From Raphanus sativus (taxonomy: Eukaryota > Streptophyta > Magnoliopsida > Brassicales > Brassicaceae): a stretch of DNA of 64,000 bases. Position numbers and translations under genes: made by a program. The stretch is from contig NC_079515.1 in the NCBI RefSeq assembly GCF_000801105.2, positions 12,834,001-12,898,000 on the forward strand, in the 5' to 3' direction. The notes below the pieces were generated by a model that saw nothing but the letters and a program-made list of their open reading frames with translations, ran no database searches and was not told where the DNA came from. Within the stretch, counting starts at the first letter, position 1. Every line of letters begins with the position of its first letter. Below, piece after piece: positions 1 to 11,106 of this stretch.

Positions 1-468
1 GGTAATTCCGTAGGTTTTATTTAAGGAAATAAAATAAAATATTAATTATATCTAGCAGAACAATCATAAATGCTTCTATTATAAATATCATATCATATCA
101 TCATATCATCATATCATATAGTTTGACCAATGAATGTATCTAGCAATATATAAAAATCGAATGTGGACCTACTTATTTTTCAATTGAATGTAATTGACTA
201 TCTAATTGAGTGACACCTAAGCATTTTGGTCTTTTTTTTAATTATTACAAAATTGAGGTTACAATTTTTCAAATGTTTCTCAATTAATATATAGGGGATT
301 TCAATAGGGGAAAGACAACTAGAGAATTGATTTCTAACAATTGGATCAATGTTTCCTTAAAACAAGCGTACCTTACATTTTCCATTTTCTCTCCTCTTTT
401 TTCTTTCATCATTTATTATATTTTATTTATTTATTTTGCTGATGTACTGTCTTAGAGACTATCACTAA
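1..468. other. AT-rich intergenic DNA
   Basis: No coding signal is visible. The only structure is a short irregular run of TATCA-type repeats at about 91-119. The next element begins directly at its right edge. Confidence 0.5.
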
Positions 469-1903
469 GAGCAACTCCAATGGTATTACCCACCATTGGA
501 GTCCTTAAGAATAGATTAATATTATTTGTTTTATTTTTTATTTTTTGAATAGTTTAGGATTCTAATCACAATTTATATGTCCAATGATGTTATTAATATG
601 GAGTTCTTAGATTTTTTTTTTTTACCTTAAGAACAGATCCAAAACAGCAATGCAACACAACATTGTAATTTCAAAAGGAACAAGAAGTAACCTGGAGCTG
701 ATTGTTGGAGAGATGAAGAACAAACAACCCTTGTTTCCTCTCCAAAACGCTTCAGGAAGCAACCTCAGCTTCATCTTCGTTTGAGATTGCAGGGACTGTA
801 AAAGTCTCAACGTAAGGAAGGGGGTAACACGTTATATGGGCAGGGACGAGGAGATACGTTACCTGGTTTCAGATGTTTTCTCTTGCCATCAATCACTTCA
901 TCTTCGTTTCTTTACACAAGCAGCAGCAGCAAAAAAAAAAACAGAGAAAGAAAGTTATTATCACAACACATTCCTTGCAAAACAGAGTGAGTGTCCACAT
1001 ATCATTATACTATACCTTCCATTAAGAGAAGATTGGTTAGTCCGAAGAAGGTTCTTGATAATTGCATCGAAACATGCCTTCTTCCTGTAAACAATCATCA
1101 TTAATAGAATCAATGTAGCAATCTGGGAACTCGGAAGTCTCACCACAACTAGGCAAAAGAGCATGAGAAGTAGAAGTTCTTCATGAAGAGTTAAAACCAT
1201 CATCTGAACCACCCATTCACGATGACCACACACCATCACTAAGATGAAACCAAAACCTAAATCAAAAAGAAACAAACACCCGGTAGAACAGTCATCTCAA
1301 CCACACCTTCATATGGACAGAACAAAGCCTCAACCTCTTTCTATTGCTTCAAAACTAAGAAGCCACCAAGGAACTCCAGAGACCAAGAAAGACCACAAGT
1401 AACATTTATTCGAAGGGCATGAGAAGGACGTATTAGAACCTGAAACTCAGATTATCAGTCGCCGCCGGAATCTTCACACCCACCTTCGTACACGCCGCCG
1501 AAATCTTCACACCCACCCAATCTCCTCCACGCCGCCGGAATCTTCACACCCACCTTCGTACACCCTGATCCAAGGTTCCTTAATTCATCATCTTCCTGTT
1601 CAAATTCATCATCCCCCATCACCACCTCCGATTTACCTTCACTGTTTCACAATCGCTTTTCCTCTTGGAGAGAATTTTTTTTTTCGTGATGGAGAGAGTG
1701 AAACAACACGCGAAACACAACCCTAGCTCAGCAGGACCACTCACGCATTGCCACATCGTTAAGGATATGATCCTTAAAATCCTTAATTAAGGATCAATCC
1801 TTGATCAATCCTTCGGTTACCAATTTTTTTATTATTATTTTTATATTTTTTTGTCTCGGAAAACACGCTAAGGACTCGATTAAACTCTCCGTTGTGGCTG
1901 CTC
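469..1903. mobile_element. PIF/Harbinger-like non-autonomous element
   Basis: The left end reads GAGCAACTCCAATGG. The right end, read inward on the other strand, is GAGCAGCCACAACGG, so the termini form an imperfect inverted repeat. Both ends are flanked by TAA (466-468 and 1904-1906), the 3-bp target type expected for PIF/Harbinger elements. The interior holds tandem GCCGCCGGAATCTTCACACC-type segments around 1460-1560 and no convincing transposase, so this looks like a non-autonomous derivative. The family assignment rests on termini and target site only. Confidence 0.6.
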
Positions 1904-1906
1904 TAA

Positions 1907-2181
1907 GAGCATCCCCATTAGTGAAACCGTAATGTGCTCGATTCCCAATGCAAAATAATTAATTTTTTATTTTTTTTTAAACTTTTTTTCGTTTGATTTA
2001 AAAAAAATTAATCGAACCAATCGTGGGCTACCACGTGTCGTGGGGTCCGCAAAACTCCCATGATATCGCCTCTTCCCGGCGAGACTGCAAGGAGCGGGGT
2101 TCACCACTTTTACTTATTATAATATTTCTTTTTTTTAGAATTCGTGCATAAACTTTCAATAAAGGTGCTCTAATGATGCTC
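1907..2181. mobile_element. PIF/Harbinger-like MITE
   Basis: The 275-bp element starts GAGCATCCCCATTAG and ends ...TAATGATGCTC, forming imperfect terminal inverted repeats. It is flanked by TAA at 1904-1906 and 2182-2184. The left TAA is also the right target site of the preceding element, so the two abut. No coding capacity. Confidence 0.6.
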
Positions 2182-2824
2182 TAAATATTCTTTCAACTAT
2201 CAATATCGAATAATGCCTTTCCCTTATACCACCCACAATGGCGGTGTTGAAACTAGTTTTCAACATTTGAAATCCGTGCAGTGAAGGTGTTGATAAATTG
2301 TGAGTCTATGTGGCTTCAACATGTGTTTCAAAGTTTCAACGGCTGAAAAAAAAATTGTGTTCAGATTTCTTTTGATTTTTATTTTCACCCAATAATCCGA
2401 ATGCATTTATTATGTAATAAAACTTAAAAAAATAATATCAAAATTCTAGATTTTTTATCTATAAATAGAGACTACTCTCATTTCATTTGAATACAGAAAA
2501 ACAATATTTTTCATTATAATCAACTATTTTAGAGTTTTAAACATTTTTTGTTAAATAGATCTCAATAATAAGCCTTTTACAATCAATAGCCCCATGTAAT
2601 GATAGCAATAACAACCATTAAAAACCTCTTTACCCAATTGCATTGATTTTCTCATACACCTTTCCATGGTAACCTATGAAAGCTACAATCTATAAATACC
2701 GGAGGAAGGACATGACGATCATATCTTTCAATAGAACATTCTATACTTCATCTTTGAAGCTCATCTATCTCCAATGCCCACTTCATGCCTCCTTCTGACT
2801 GATTTGAAAGTCAGTCAAACTCCT

Positions 2825-3316
2825 CTGAAGCAGAGGTATGTCTGTTCTGGGAGGCTCGTAATGTGAAGAAAGGAAGAGATCTTACGGGGGTTGACATTCT
2901 ATTCTTTAACGAGAAGGTAACACCGGTTTAGATTTTGACTGTTTTTTCTAATTGACAAAAAATGCTGGCAGAGACTAATGATATAGTTGCTCTTCCAACA
3001 TAGTTTACGCTCATCCGCTGGTGGAAATGGCACAGCGAAAAGCAGTATGACACGATCCTTACAAAACTGCTGAGTACCAACGAGGAAGTAGCTCTCAAGT
3101 ACAGGCGCCATTAACGTCCACCGTCTAAAAACGTTCAGACACATGTTCAGTGAAGGTTCACACTATTCGATAAGTGGGTTCGACGTTACACGGAGTAACA
3201 ACAACTTCAAACTTTCTGACTCTCCTCTCAGTATCCGCTTCAACAATCTCACGGCATTTGATCTGTTGACGGATCAGTGAATCTAGTACCTGATGAGCTG
3301 TTCAGGTTTCTGACGA
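2825..3316 (+). pseudogene. RPA70-like OB-fold (DUF223-type) pseudogene
   Basis: This is a relic of the plant family of RPA1-like single-stranded-nucleic-acid-binding OB-fold proteins, which is much amplified in Brassicaceae and often carried by Helitrons. A first exon fragment reads FWEARNVKKGRDLTGVDIL and ends at a GT donor near 2917. A second stretch from about 3107 reads GAINVHRLKTFRHMF, then SGFDVTRSNNNFKLSDSPLS, then IRFNNLTAFDLLTD. One base is missing near 3273: the expected Pro-Val-Asn continuation (VPDELFRF) is only recovered in another frame, and an in-frame TGA follows. The sequence between the two blocks is degenerate. Family identity is from conserved motifs known to me. Loss of function is directly visible from the frameshift. 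The function of the intact relatives (DNA binding) is family knowledge. Confidence 0.6.
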
Positions 3317-4358
3317 TGACCATTAGATAACACAAACACTCACCTCCAAGGTTTTTTTTCTTAATATATAACTAACAAGACTCACTCTAATATTTCTGAT
3401 CCTTAACGTTGACAAGTAGAATAACTGCATACCTTATTGGAGAGTTAGCAGCCATCAAAAGCACTTTTAATGATGACTTGCGAGGCAACCAGTGTATAAT
3501 GGCTAAACTTCAGATGGAATGGTAATTTATTAATTTGTATGCCTTTGAAATCAGAATAGGCAATAACTGCTGTAAAAATATTAAAAAATCTCTCTGTCAA
3601 ATCAATATTATTAACATCATGAGCTGTCCCGAAATAAAACCAGTTGTTGCTGGTACTTTCTTCACGTTTCCTTCTTATCCTTCGTCCATAATCCGAACTC
3701 TGAAAAGGTGGATCTACTGTAGAAACATGCGAGCTGTGAAGCTACCACAAAGCTGCCACCTCAATGACATGGACAACCGGTGCAAGCATTGCTGCCATTA
3801 CAAGCAGATGAACTAGTTTGTTCTCTTCATCTGAACCAAAGAAAAGACAGCGAACTCTTAAAACAACCTACTATATCAACAATACCGTTTACATGAGCGT
3901 ATTTCCATCTATATACTTGCTTCTATTTCTCGTTAAAGAAACAACTCATTGTTCAACTTTCAGACTTCAATACCCAAATTAGTTAAAAAGAAAAACTGAA
4001 ACTAAAAATTTACATCACAGCTCACAGTCTACTATCAAATCCGTTTCAAGTTAAATCTTAACGTTTTGTGCCATCACAACAATATTAGTGCTTCAAAAAA
4101 GGTAAATGCAGTAATGCAAATATAAACCTATTATCTAGACCAAAGAATGATCATCCTCCAGTGTCAAATATCAGCAGACTATTACAATCAATCACAATGA
4201 TTACATCCTTATAATATACCCTATCCATATTAATTAAAACCATAGAATGTGTCACCTGCACGTCAAAATCATAGAGCCACGTACGACCACCTGATAACCC
4301 ATCTATATTGATGGTCCTTTAATCTTAACCTCAGAAATGGTCCAACTTGATTTACTAA
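3317..4358. other. Intergenic DNA, no gene recognised
   Basis: Moderately AT-rich sequence with short open frames (for example 3535-3816, plus) that have no recognised motif, codon bias or splice structure. Probably decayed flank of the RPA-like relic and older repeats. Confidence 0.4.
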
Positions 4359-4683
4359 GACCATCTCTAATGGAATATATTGGAAGGTTCTCTCTCATAG
4401 TTCTATCTAATTATATATTCAAAATTAAATAAAAAAGAGGAAAATAGATTCGATATAATCCTAGAAATTAAACTTTTGGAACCAACTCTAAGTCTGGCTC
4501 CTTTTGGAAAAAAATTGGAGCTTGGAACCTTTAATTAGTTCTATCATTAGAATTCAGAACTTTTAATTGGTTATATCACTGGAGGAGTTAAAACTAAACA
4601 AGTATCTAATTTTTTTAATTTGATTAGTTTCAATTAAAAATTGATTTAGAACTCTAAGATCATATCTATTGTTGGAGATGGTG
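4359..4683. mobile_element. PIF/Harbinger-like MITE
   Basis: The termini are GACCATCTCTAATGG on the left and ...TTGTTGGAGATGGTG on the right, an imperfect inverted repeat. TAA lies on both sides (4356-4358 and 4684-4686). About 325 bp, internally AT-rich, non-coding. Confidence 0.55.
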
Positions 4684-4818
4684 TAACACATTAGGCCCAA
4701 AAAATTACCAAAACACCACAAGATAATAACTACCGAATGAAGATAAGAGAGAGGACTAGGAAAAAAACAAAAAAAGGACTGAAGTGAAGGAGCAATATCA
4801 ACCCTTTATTATAAAAAC

Positions 4819-5581
<763 letters not shown>

Positions 5582-5589
5582 ATAAAAAC

Positions 5590-6350
5590 AAAGAGAAAAC
5601 ACTAACCAGTTTTAGTGTAAACTCTTTAAATGTCCTCCTTACATTGTCAATTAAACCAAAATTTTAATCTACATCCTCTTTAAAAACGATTATAAATTAA
5701 TAAAACCTTTAAAATTCAACATAAAGTATTTGCTGATTAATAGTTTAAATCTTTTGTTATAACAAGATACAAATTATTATAAAATTAATGAGTAAGCAGT
5801 ATCATTTAATAGATATCCAGGCTATATATATATAAAGATGTTTAAATAAAACTATATACCATCTAAAATACATAAATATTTTAGTTTCAAAATTTGAAAA
5901 TATTTTAATTTCAAAATTTTCATTGAACAAGTATTGAGAATTTAATACTTTAATTTCAAAATTTGAATTGAATTTTTAAAAACGATTATGAATTACTATA
6001 AATATTAAAGGGTTCACATTGAAAATCATGTTATCAATATTTTAAATATATATTATAAAAATATACAAATGATCATAAAAACGAAGTTTCGTTTAATAGA
6101 TAGCCAAGTTAAAATATACTATATATGTTAATATCATTTATTGTTTAGATATATTTATATAAAGTGATTGTAAATAAACAAGTGTGATTTTTTATTTATG
6201 TGTTTGAATTAATTTAATTATATACATAATAGTTACTAATTTCTCAATTATTCAATATATATATATATATATATATATTTATTATTTTATAATATGTATA
6301 AAACAGAAAATAAATAATAATACATAAAATCATTTGTATATTCAATTCTC
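5590..6350. other. AT-rich non-coding DNA, probable Helitron body
   Basis: Very AT-rich with a (TA)n run at about 6258-6280. No gene seen. It leads into a Helitron-type 3' end at 6355-6380, so much of it is probably Helitron interior whose 5' end I could not place. Confidence 0.4.
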
Positions 6351-6354
6351 ATTC

Positions 6355-6380
6355 CACGCAAAGCGCGGAGCTTAACTTAG
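6355..6380 (+). mobile_element. Helitron 3' terminus (relic)
   Basis: An imperfect hairpin CCACGC-AAA-GCGCGG (one A/C mismatch) is followed 11 bases later by TTAG and then T, the arrangement of a plant Helitron 3' end (hairpin, then CTRR, then target T). The first base of the CTRR motif is degenerate. The 5' end is not identified. Confidence 0.45.
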
Positions 6381-8280
6381 TTTATTTACTATTGAAGAGT
6401 ACATATAACACATTAAATTAGTCATTGTTTTGTATTTTTGATTTTTTTCACCTGATGGTCATTAGCCAAATGTTTACTTTTTTAGGGTTTGTATTTATAA
6501 TTGGTTGTTTATAAGCGTCATATCTTATCTTACATCTTCTTTATATATAAAGTTGGCTTTTTATCTCTCCTTAAAGGGGAATAATGACACCTGGCACCTT
6601 GTCTCTTTTTGCTTTTGTAGTTAACGAAACCGAGAAAAATGAGAAACTAGATCATTAATTTAAAAGGCTTTCTTAAAACAGATTGTTACTTCATCTATTG
6701 GAAGCCCACATTCAAACCCAAATTTGCTGTGAATAGAATCCTCGCTCAAGCCGACGGAGACTCATCCTCTTCATCTTCTTCATCCTCCATTGGAGTAACC
6801 TAACCGTTTCGAAATCTTTGGACACACCTCCGTAACGTTGGCATCACACCTCTAAGGGTCATGAAGCCCCATAATTTGTGATTCCCTCAGCCTTTCACCT
6901 TATATATACCTTTATCCCAATCAAAGTTTTAATTACTCAATTCTTCAACAATGTCTCTCTTGGATTGGGGGAAGGCGGAGATACGTTTCCGTTTAATCCA
7001 TGTTTCGGAAGCAAGGAACACAACCGAAGTGGGAGTTCTAATTGGGCTAGGACTGCTTTTGATCTACGAGCAGGTATGAAATCTACTTCTTCAAACAATT
7101 ATTTGCCTACTATTCAATTCCAGTTACTTTTACGACAAGGTACTTTTCATACATGGGTTCATCTCACCTAACTGTTGAGTAGCTGTTGATGATCAAAAAT
7201 TAGCATACGCGTAGGGTACGCTTTAGTGTTATTTGTTAGTCTCAAACTGTTTTGTTTGGTGAGTCAAGTCATATTATTAAATGATTATGGAAATACACAC
7301 AGGTGGGAACATGGTGTCGTGAAGAGCCTCTAAAAGACGAGATCCGTGCGAAGAGACGTTGTGCCCAGAAATATTGTCTCTTCTTCAGTGTTTATTTGTC
7401 GATGATAATCCATCTGAGGGTTTACCTTCTTAAAAGGCAGCTGCGGTGGTGCTCACTCAGTAGTTTTCACACGCGAAGGTTATGAGTGGACTTGGGATCG
7501 TTCGTACCCTCCCGATGACATGTATAGAGACAAATTAAAACTCACACAGAGCCCCATTTGTGCATTATTTGGCTACTACTTGAATGTTCAGTGTTTTTTA
7601 AAAAGACTACTACTTGAATGTTCTGTTTTAATTTTCGTCTCTATGTAGAAAACAAATATTTGTTCCAGTGTTCAAGGTCTTGAAAAATTCTGTTTCATCG
7701 CAGTTGGAGCATTTCATAATCTGGCTCTTGAAGAAGATGGGAGACAATTAGCACAACCCCTCATCATTTCCCAGTCCAAGGCCTCGACCATCTCAATTAG
7801 GTTTGTTTCTTTCTCTTCCTTTTATTGATTCATTTTCTACTTATCAAAACCTTCAAAAAGGGATTGTAGTCAAATGGTACCACCGCCTTCAGACACTTGA
7901 TCTATAACTTTTTTCCCTCTCTATCTCTCTTTAGACGTACTCTTAGGTTGATATTGATGCATGTGGATGATAGATATTATCGATCATGTTCTCTCAGCAT
8001 GTTCCTAATGTTTTTTTCCACTCATTCTCAGCAATCAGTATGTGCTAGATCCTCATCAAGAATAATCGTCTGCTTAGTCTTCTAATTTTAAGCTGTATTG
8101 TTGGAGAAGAGGCAGCTCGGGTTAGGTGATAATGACAAGAACACCAAAATAGTTCTAGAGAAAGTTGATCTTCTAGATGACAAAAAATATCGTTCATGTT
8201 GTATATCAAACTTTACTGATCTTGAGATGTCTAACAGAGGACATCATTCATGTAAAGAAGTATTAAACTTTAATGATCAA

Positions 8281-9423
8281 CTAGATTTTGACCCGCACGC
8301 CCGTGCGGGTGTATATTTTTATAAAATATATGGTTTTTCATGTCAAAATTAGAGATGAGCAAAAAAACCCGAATAAAAAAGAATCAAACCGATCCCGATC
8401 CAAAATAAAGTACCAATCCCGAAGCAAAATTGATTAAATATCAAAATTTTGGTATTTAGAGAACTAAAACCGAATCCAATCCAAACCGAAGTATTTCAGA
8501 TACTCGAATGTATTTGAAATATATATATATATATATATATATATAAACATCTAGAATATATATGGTACTTATAAGTTGGTTTAAATAATTGAATATATAT
8601 ATATATATATATATAAATAGTCAAATATAAATATCTAAAAATTTAAAATATACTCAAATCACCAAAAATACTTAAAATAATTATTGATTATCTATCCAAA
8701 TATTTAAATCAAACCAATATATATGCTAAGTTCAGGTATTCTGATATATGTTATTCAAATTTATATGTAATATATTATTTTGTTTATATATTTTGAGAAA
8801 TTTAAAGTATATAATGAATTTTAAAAATAAATTAAATGAGTTATCCGGAACAGATTACAAACCCGCAAAGATCCGAATCGAATCTGAACCAAAATTTAGA
8901 AATATCCGGTTGGGATTGAAATCTTTGACCCGAGAAACCCGAAATCCAAACAGACCCAAGCTAAACCCGAATGGATACCCGAACTCCCATCCCTAATTCA
9001 CAATCTATTTTTTTTTCTTTAAAACACAGCAAACATATAATTAGTAGTATTTTATATGTATTATCATATAAATAATCACATATATTATATTTTTAAAATT
9101 TAATGTAAAATATAAGAATCATAATTTAAGTTGGTATATGAAAGTTGACTTTGTATTGTATGTTTCTTATATATATTGAAAACATTTTTTAGTAATGGTT
9201 ATTGGAAAATATTTTAGTAAAAATAAAATTTTAAATATATGTAATATTTTGAATCTATTTTTTATATAAATCAACTTTAAATTATTATTTTGATTTGAAA
9301 TATATATATTTAATTTAAATTTTGTTTTATAATTATTTTAGACAAATGATATTTTAGATAATTAGATTACCTCGTTTTCCTATATTTTAAAATTGACCCT
9401 ATTGTTTTTTCTAATATAATAGA
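8281..9423 (-). mobile_element. Helitron (minus), with nested element
   Basis: On the minus strand the element ends with hairpin ACCCGCAC / GTGCGGGT (8291-8310) followed by CTAG at 8281-8284. The proposed 5' end is TCTATTATATTAGAAAAAAC ending at 9423, with T next to it on the plus strand. Most of its interior is the hAT-like element at 8350-8995. The 3' end is clear; the 5' end is a proposal. Confidence 0.55.
8350..8995. mobile_element. hAT-like MITE nested in Helitron
   Basis: The left end is TAGAGATGAGCA and the inverted right end TAGGGATGGGA. The interior is rich in AACCCGAA / GGTTCGG type repeats near the ends and in (TA)n runs (8520-8545, 8594-8614). I could not find a matching 8-bp target duplication, so the borders are approximate. 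Confidence 0.5.
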
Positions 9424-9855
9424 TTTCTAATTTTTCTTAAGAACATAATTCATTCTTTTTTTAATATATTTCTGTCTATATTTAGAAACAATATTATATT
9501 TTTTTATATTGTTATTCATGTTTAAAAAGATATTCATGTTTCCAAACAAACCTTTTTTAAACTACTATCTATATTTCCAAATAAACTTAATTTGTATTTC
9601 AGTTTTAAACTACTATCTATATTTCCAAATAAACTTAATTTGTAGATGCTAATTGACTATATTATCCGATCTTTATGTACATATTATTAATTAGATCATT
9701 GTTTTGTTATGAAGAAACACTATCAAATGTAATTTACAAATTTCATGTTCTAAAAAAAAATTATCATCAATCATTTGGTTTTGTTATAGGTTCGCTAGTC
9801 TGTAAAGAAAAACTGGTCATAGGTTTTCTCGTTTTGGTTTTGGAAATAATACAAA
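9424..9855. other. AT-rich spacer with 38-bp direct repeat
   Basis: A stretch of about 38 bp beginning AAACTACTATCTATATTTCC occurs twice in tandem, at about 9558 and 9606. No coding signal. It lies between two Helitrons, inside the interval formerly occupied by the RCC1-like gene. Confidence 0.5.
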
Positions 9856-10720
9856 CTAGATTTTGACCCGCGCTTTTGAAGCGCGGAATATTTTACGATG
9901 AAAAATTTCACTAATAATTTAACAAATATTTTGGTTATTTTTAAAGAGTGTGTATTTAAAATATTTTTGCATTTAAATCAGTATTTTTAAATTCAACCCG
10001 ATTGTGATTATACCGGTTAATCCGGAGATCTGACAATTCAATTTATGTTTTTAAAATATTCATATTAAAAAATCACTAAAACCCGAGACTAACCGATTCA
10101 ACTGATGGATGACCGATATGTAATCTAATTGGATTTAAATTGTAATAGTTTCATAATTTGTAATCTTATAATCGAAATTTTAAAGTTCACTATTTTGCAA
10201 TTTATGAAATTATGACGTTTCTACAAAATTTTAAAGAGAAAATGATAGATATAAAATAACTAAGATTAATTATTGTATTATTTGGAAACATTGATAATAG
10301 TATAAAAATATATTGTTTGGAAACATTGATAGTAATATAAAGAAATAAGTATATTGTTTGGAAACATGGATAGTAGTATATAGAAAGGAACATTAGTGAC
10401 TTAATGTATGTTTAACTATAAAATATAAATGTGTATTTAATTTAAAAACTTACAAAATAAATGTTAGGTCCAACAGAATGTTTCTGTTTTAATAAGATAG
10501 ATAGTGATAGTGATTATGATATGAGCCACGTATCATAAGCCCAAAAAATATCATATTATTCAAAACGAAACCCATGACTTTACAATGTCAACGGAGTGTT
10601 AGCTAATTTTTTATGTTAGAATGTATAAAACGACAGAGTTTTATTAGTGGCATAGAATTGTAATTTTTAAGGAAAACTCAGGGGTATTTTCTATTTGTAC
10701 TTCGGTTTTAATAGATTAGA
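9856..10720 (-). mobile_element. Helitron (minus), 865 bp
   Basis: The minus-strand 3' end has hairpin CCGCGCTT-TTG-AAGCGCGG (9868-9886) followed by CTAG at 9856-9859. The 5' end reads TCTAATCTATTAAAACCGAA, ending at 10720. It is flanked by A (9855) and T (10721), the AT insertion site typical of Helitrons. Inside, a unit of about 40 bp containing TTTGGAAACATTGATAGTA is repeated three times at about 10278, 10316 and 10358. Non-coding, so non-autonomous. Confidence 0.75.
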
Positions 10721-11106
10721 TAACCTTTTTACAAATACTTTTCTTGTAGAGGAACGTATTTTGTTGCTTTGACAACAGATGGCAGAATTTTTTTTGGTTA
10801 GTCCCATGAAACCCATTTTTAGATTTACTTCAAACGAAAAGTGTCATTTCTAATGATTATGATTTTGATCAGCTTGGTAAAGGAGATCATGGAAGACTTG
10901 GTTATGGAAGGAAAGTAACAGCTGGACAGCCATTAGAGTTGCCTATAAAGATTGCGCACCTGAAAGAACCCTTAATCACGCTGGAGAAGAAGAAGAAGGA
11001 AAATCTATACTATTAAAGAAGGATTCTATTGTGCTTTTTACTAAAAATACCATTTTCTTAACAAATATTGCATATTTTATTAAGGACAATTAAGTAATAT
11101 TAATAA

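Larger units (their letters stand above)
7300..11000 (+). pseudogene. RCC1-repeat family pseudogene, split by Helitrons
   Basis: Scattered blocks match in order a plant RCC1-family beta-propeller protein of the AT5G16040 / AT3G02510 type. EEPLKDE is near 7322. CGGAHSVVFTREGYEWTW is near 7442-7495. VQGLEKFCFIAVGAFHNLAL then EEDGRQLA is near 7670-7755. PVQGLDHL is near 7773, EKRQLGLGDNDKNTK near 8105, and GDHGRLGYGRKVTAGQPLEL near 10880. The order and the spacing by introns agree with one gene on the plus strand. The frame is broken repeatedly, beta-propeller blades are missing, and between 8281 and 10720 two minus-strand Helitrons interrupt it. The family is named from remembered blade motifs; the damage is seen directly. 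A start codon and the first blades were not identified; the region from about 6900 may hold degraded upstream exons. Confidence 0.75.
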
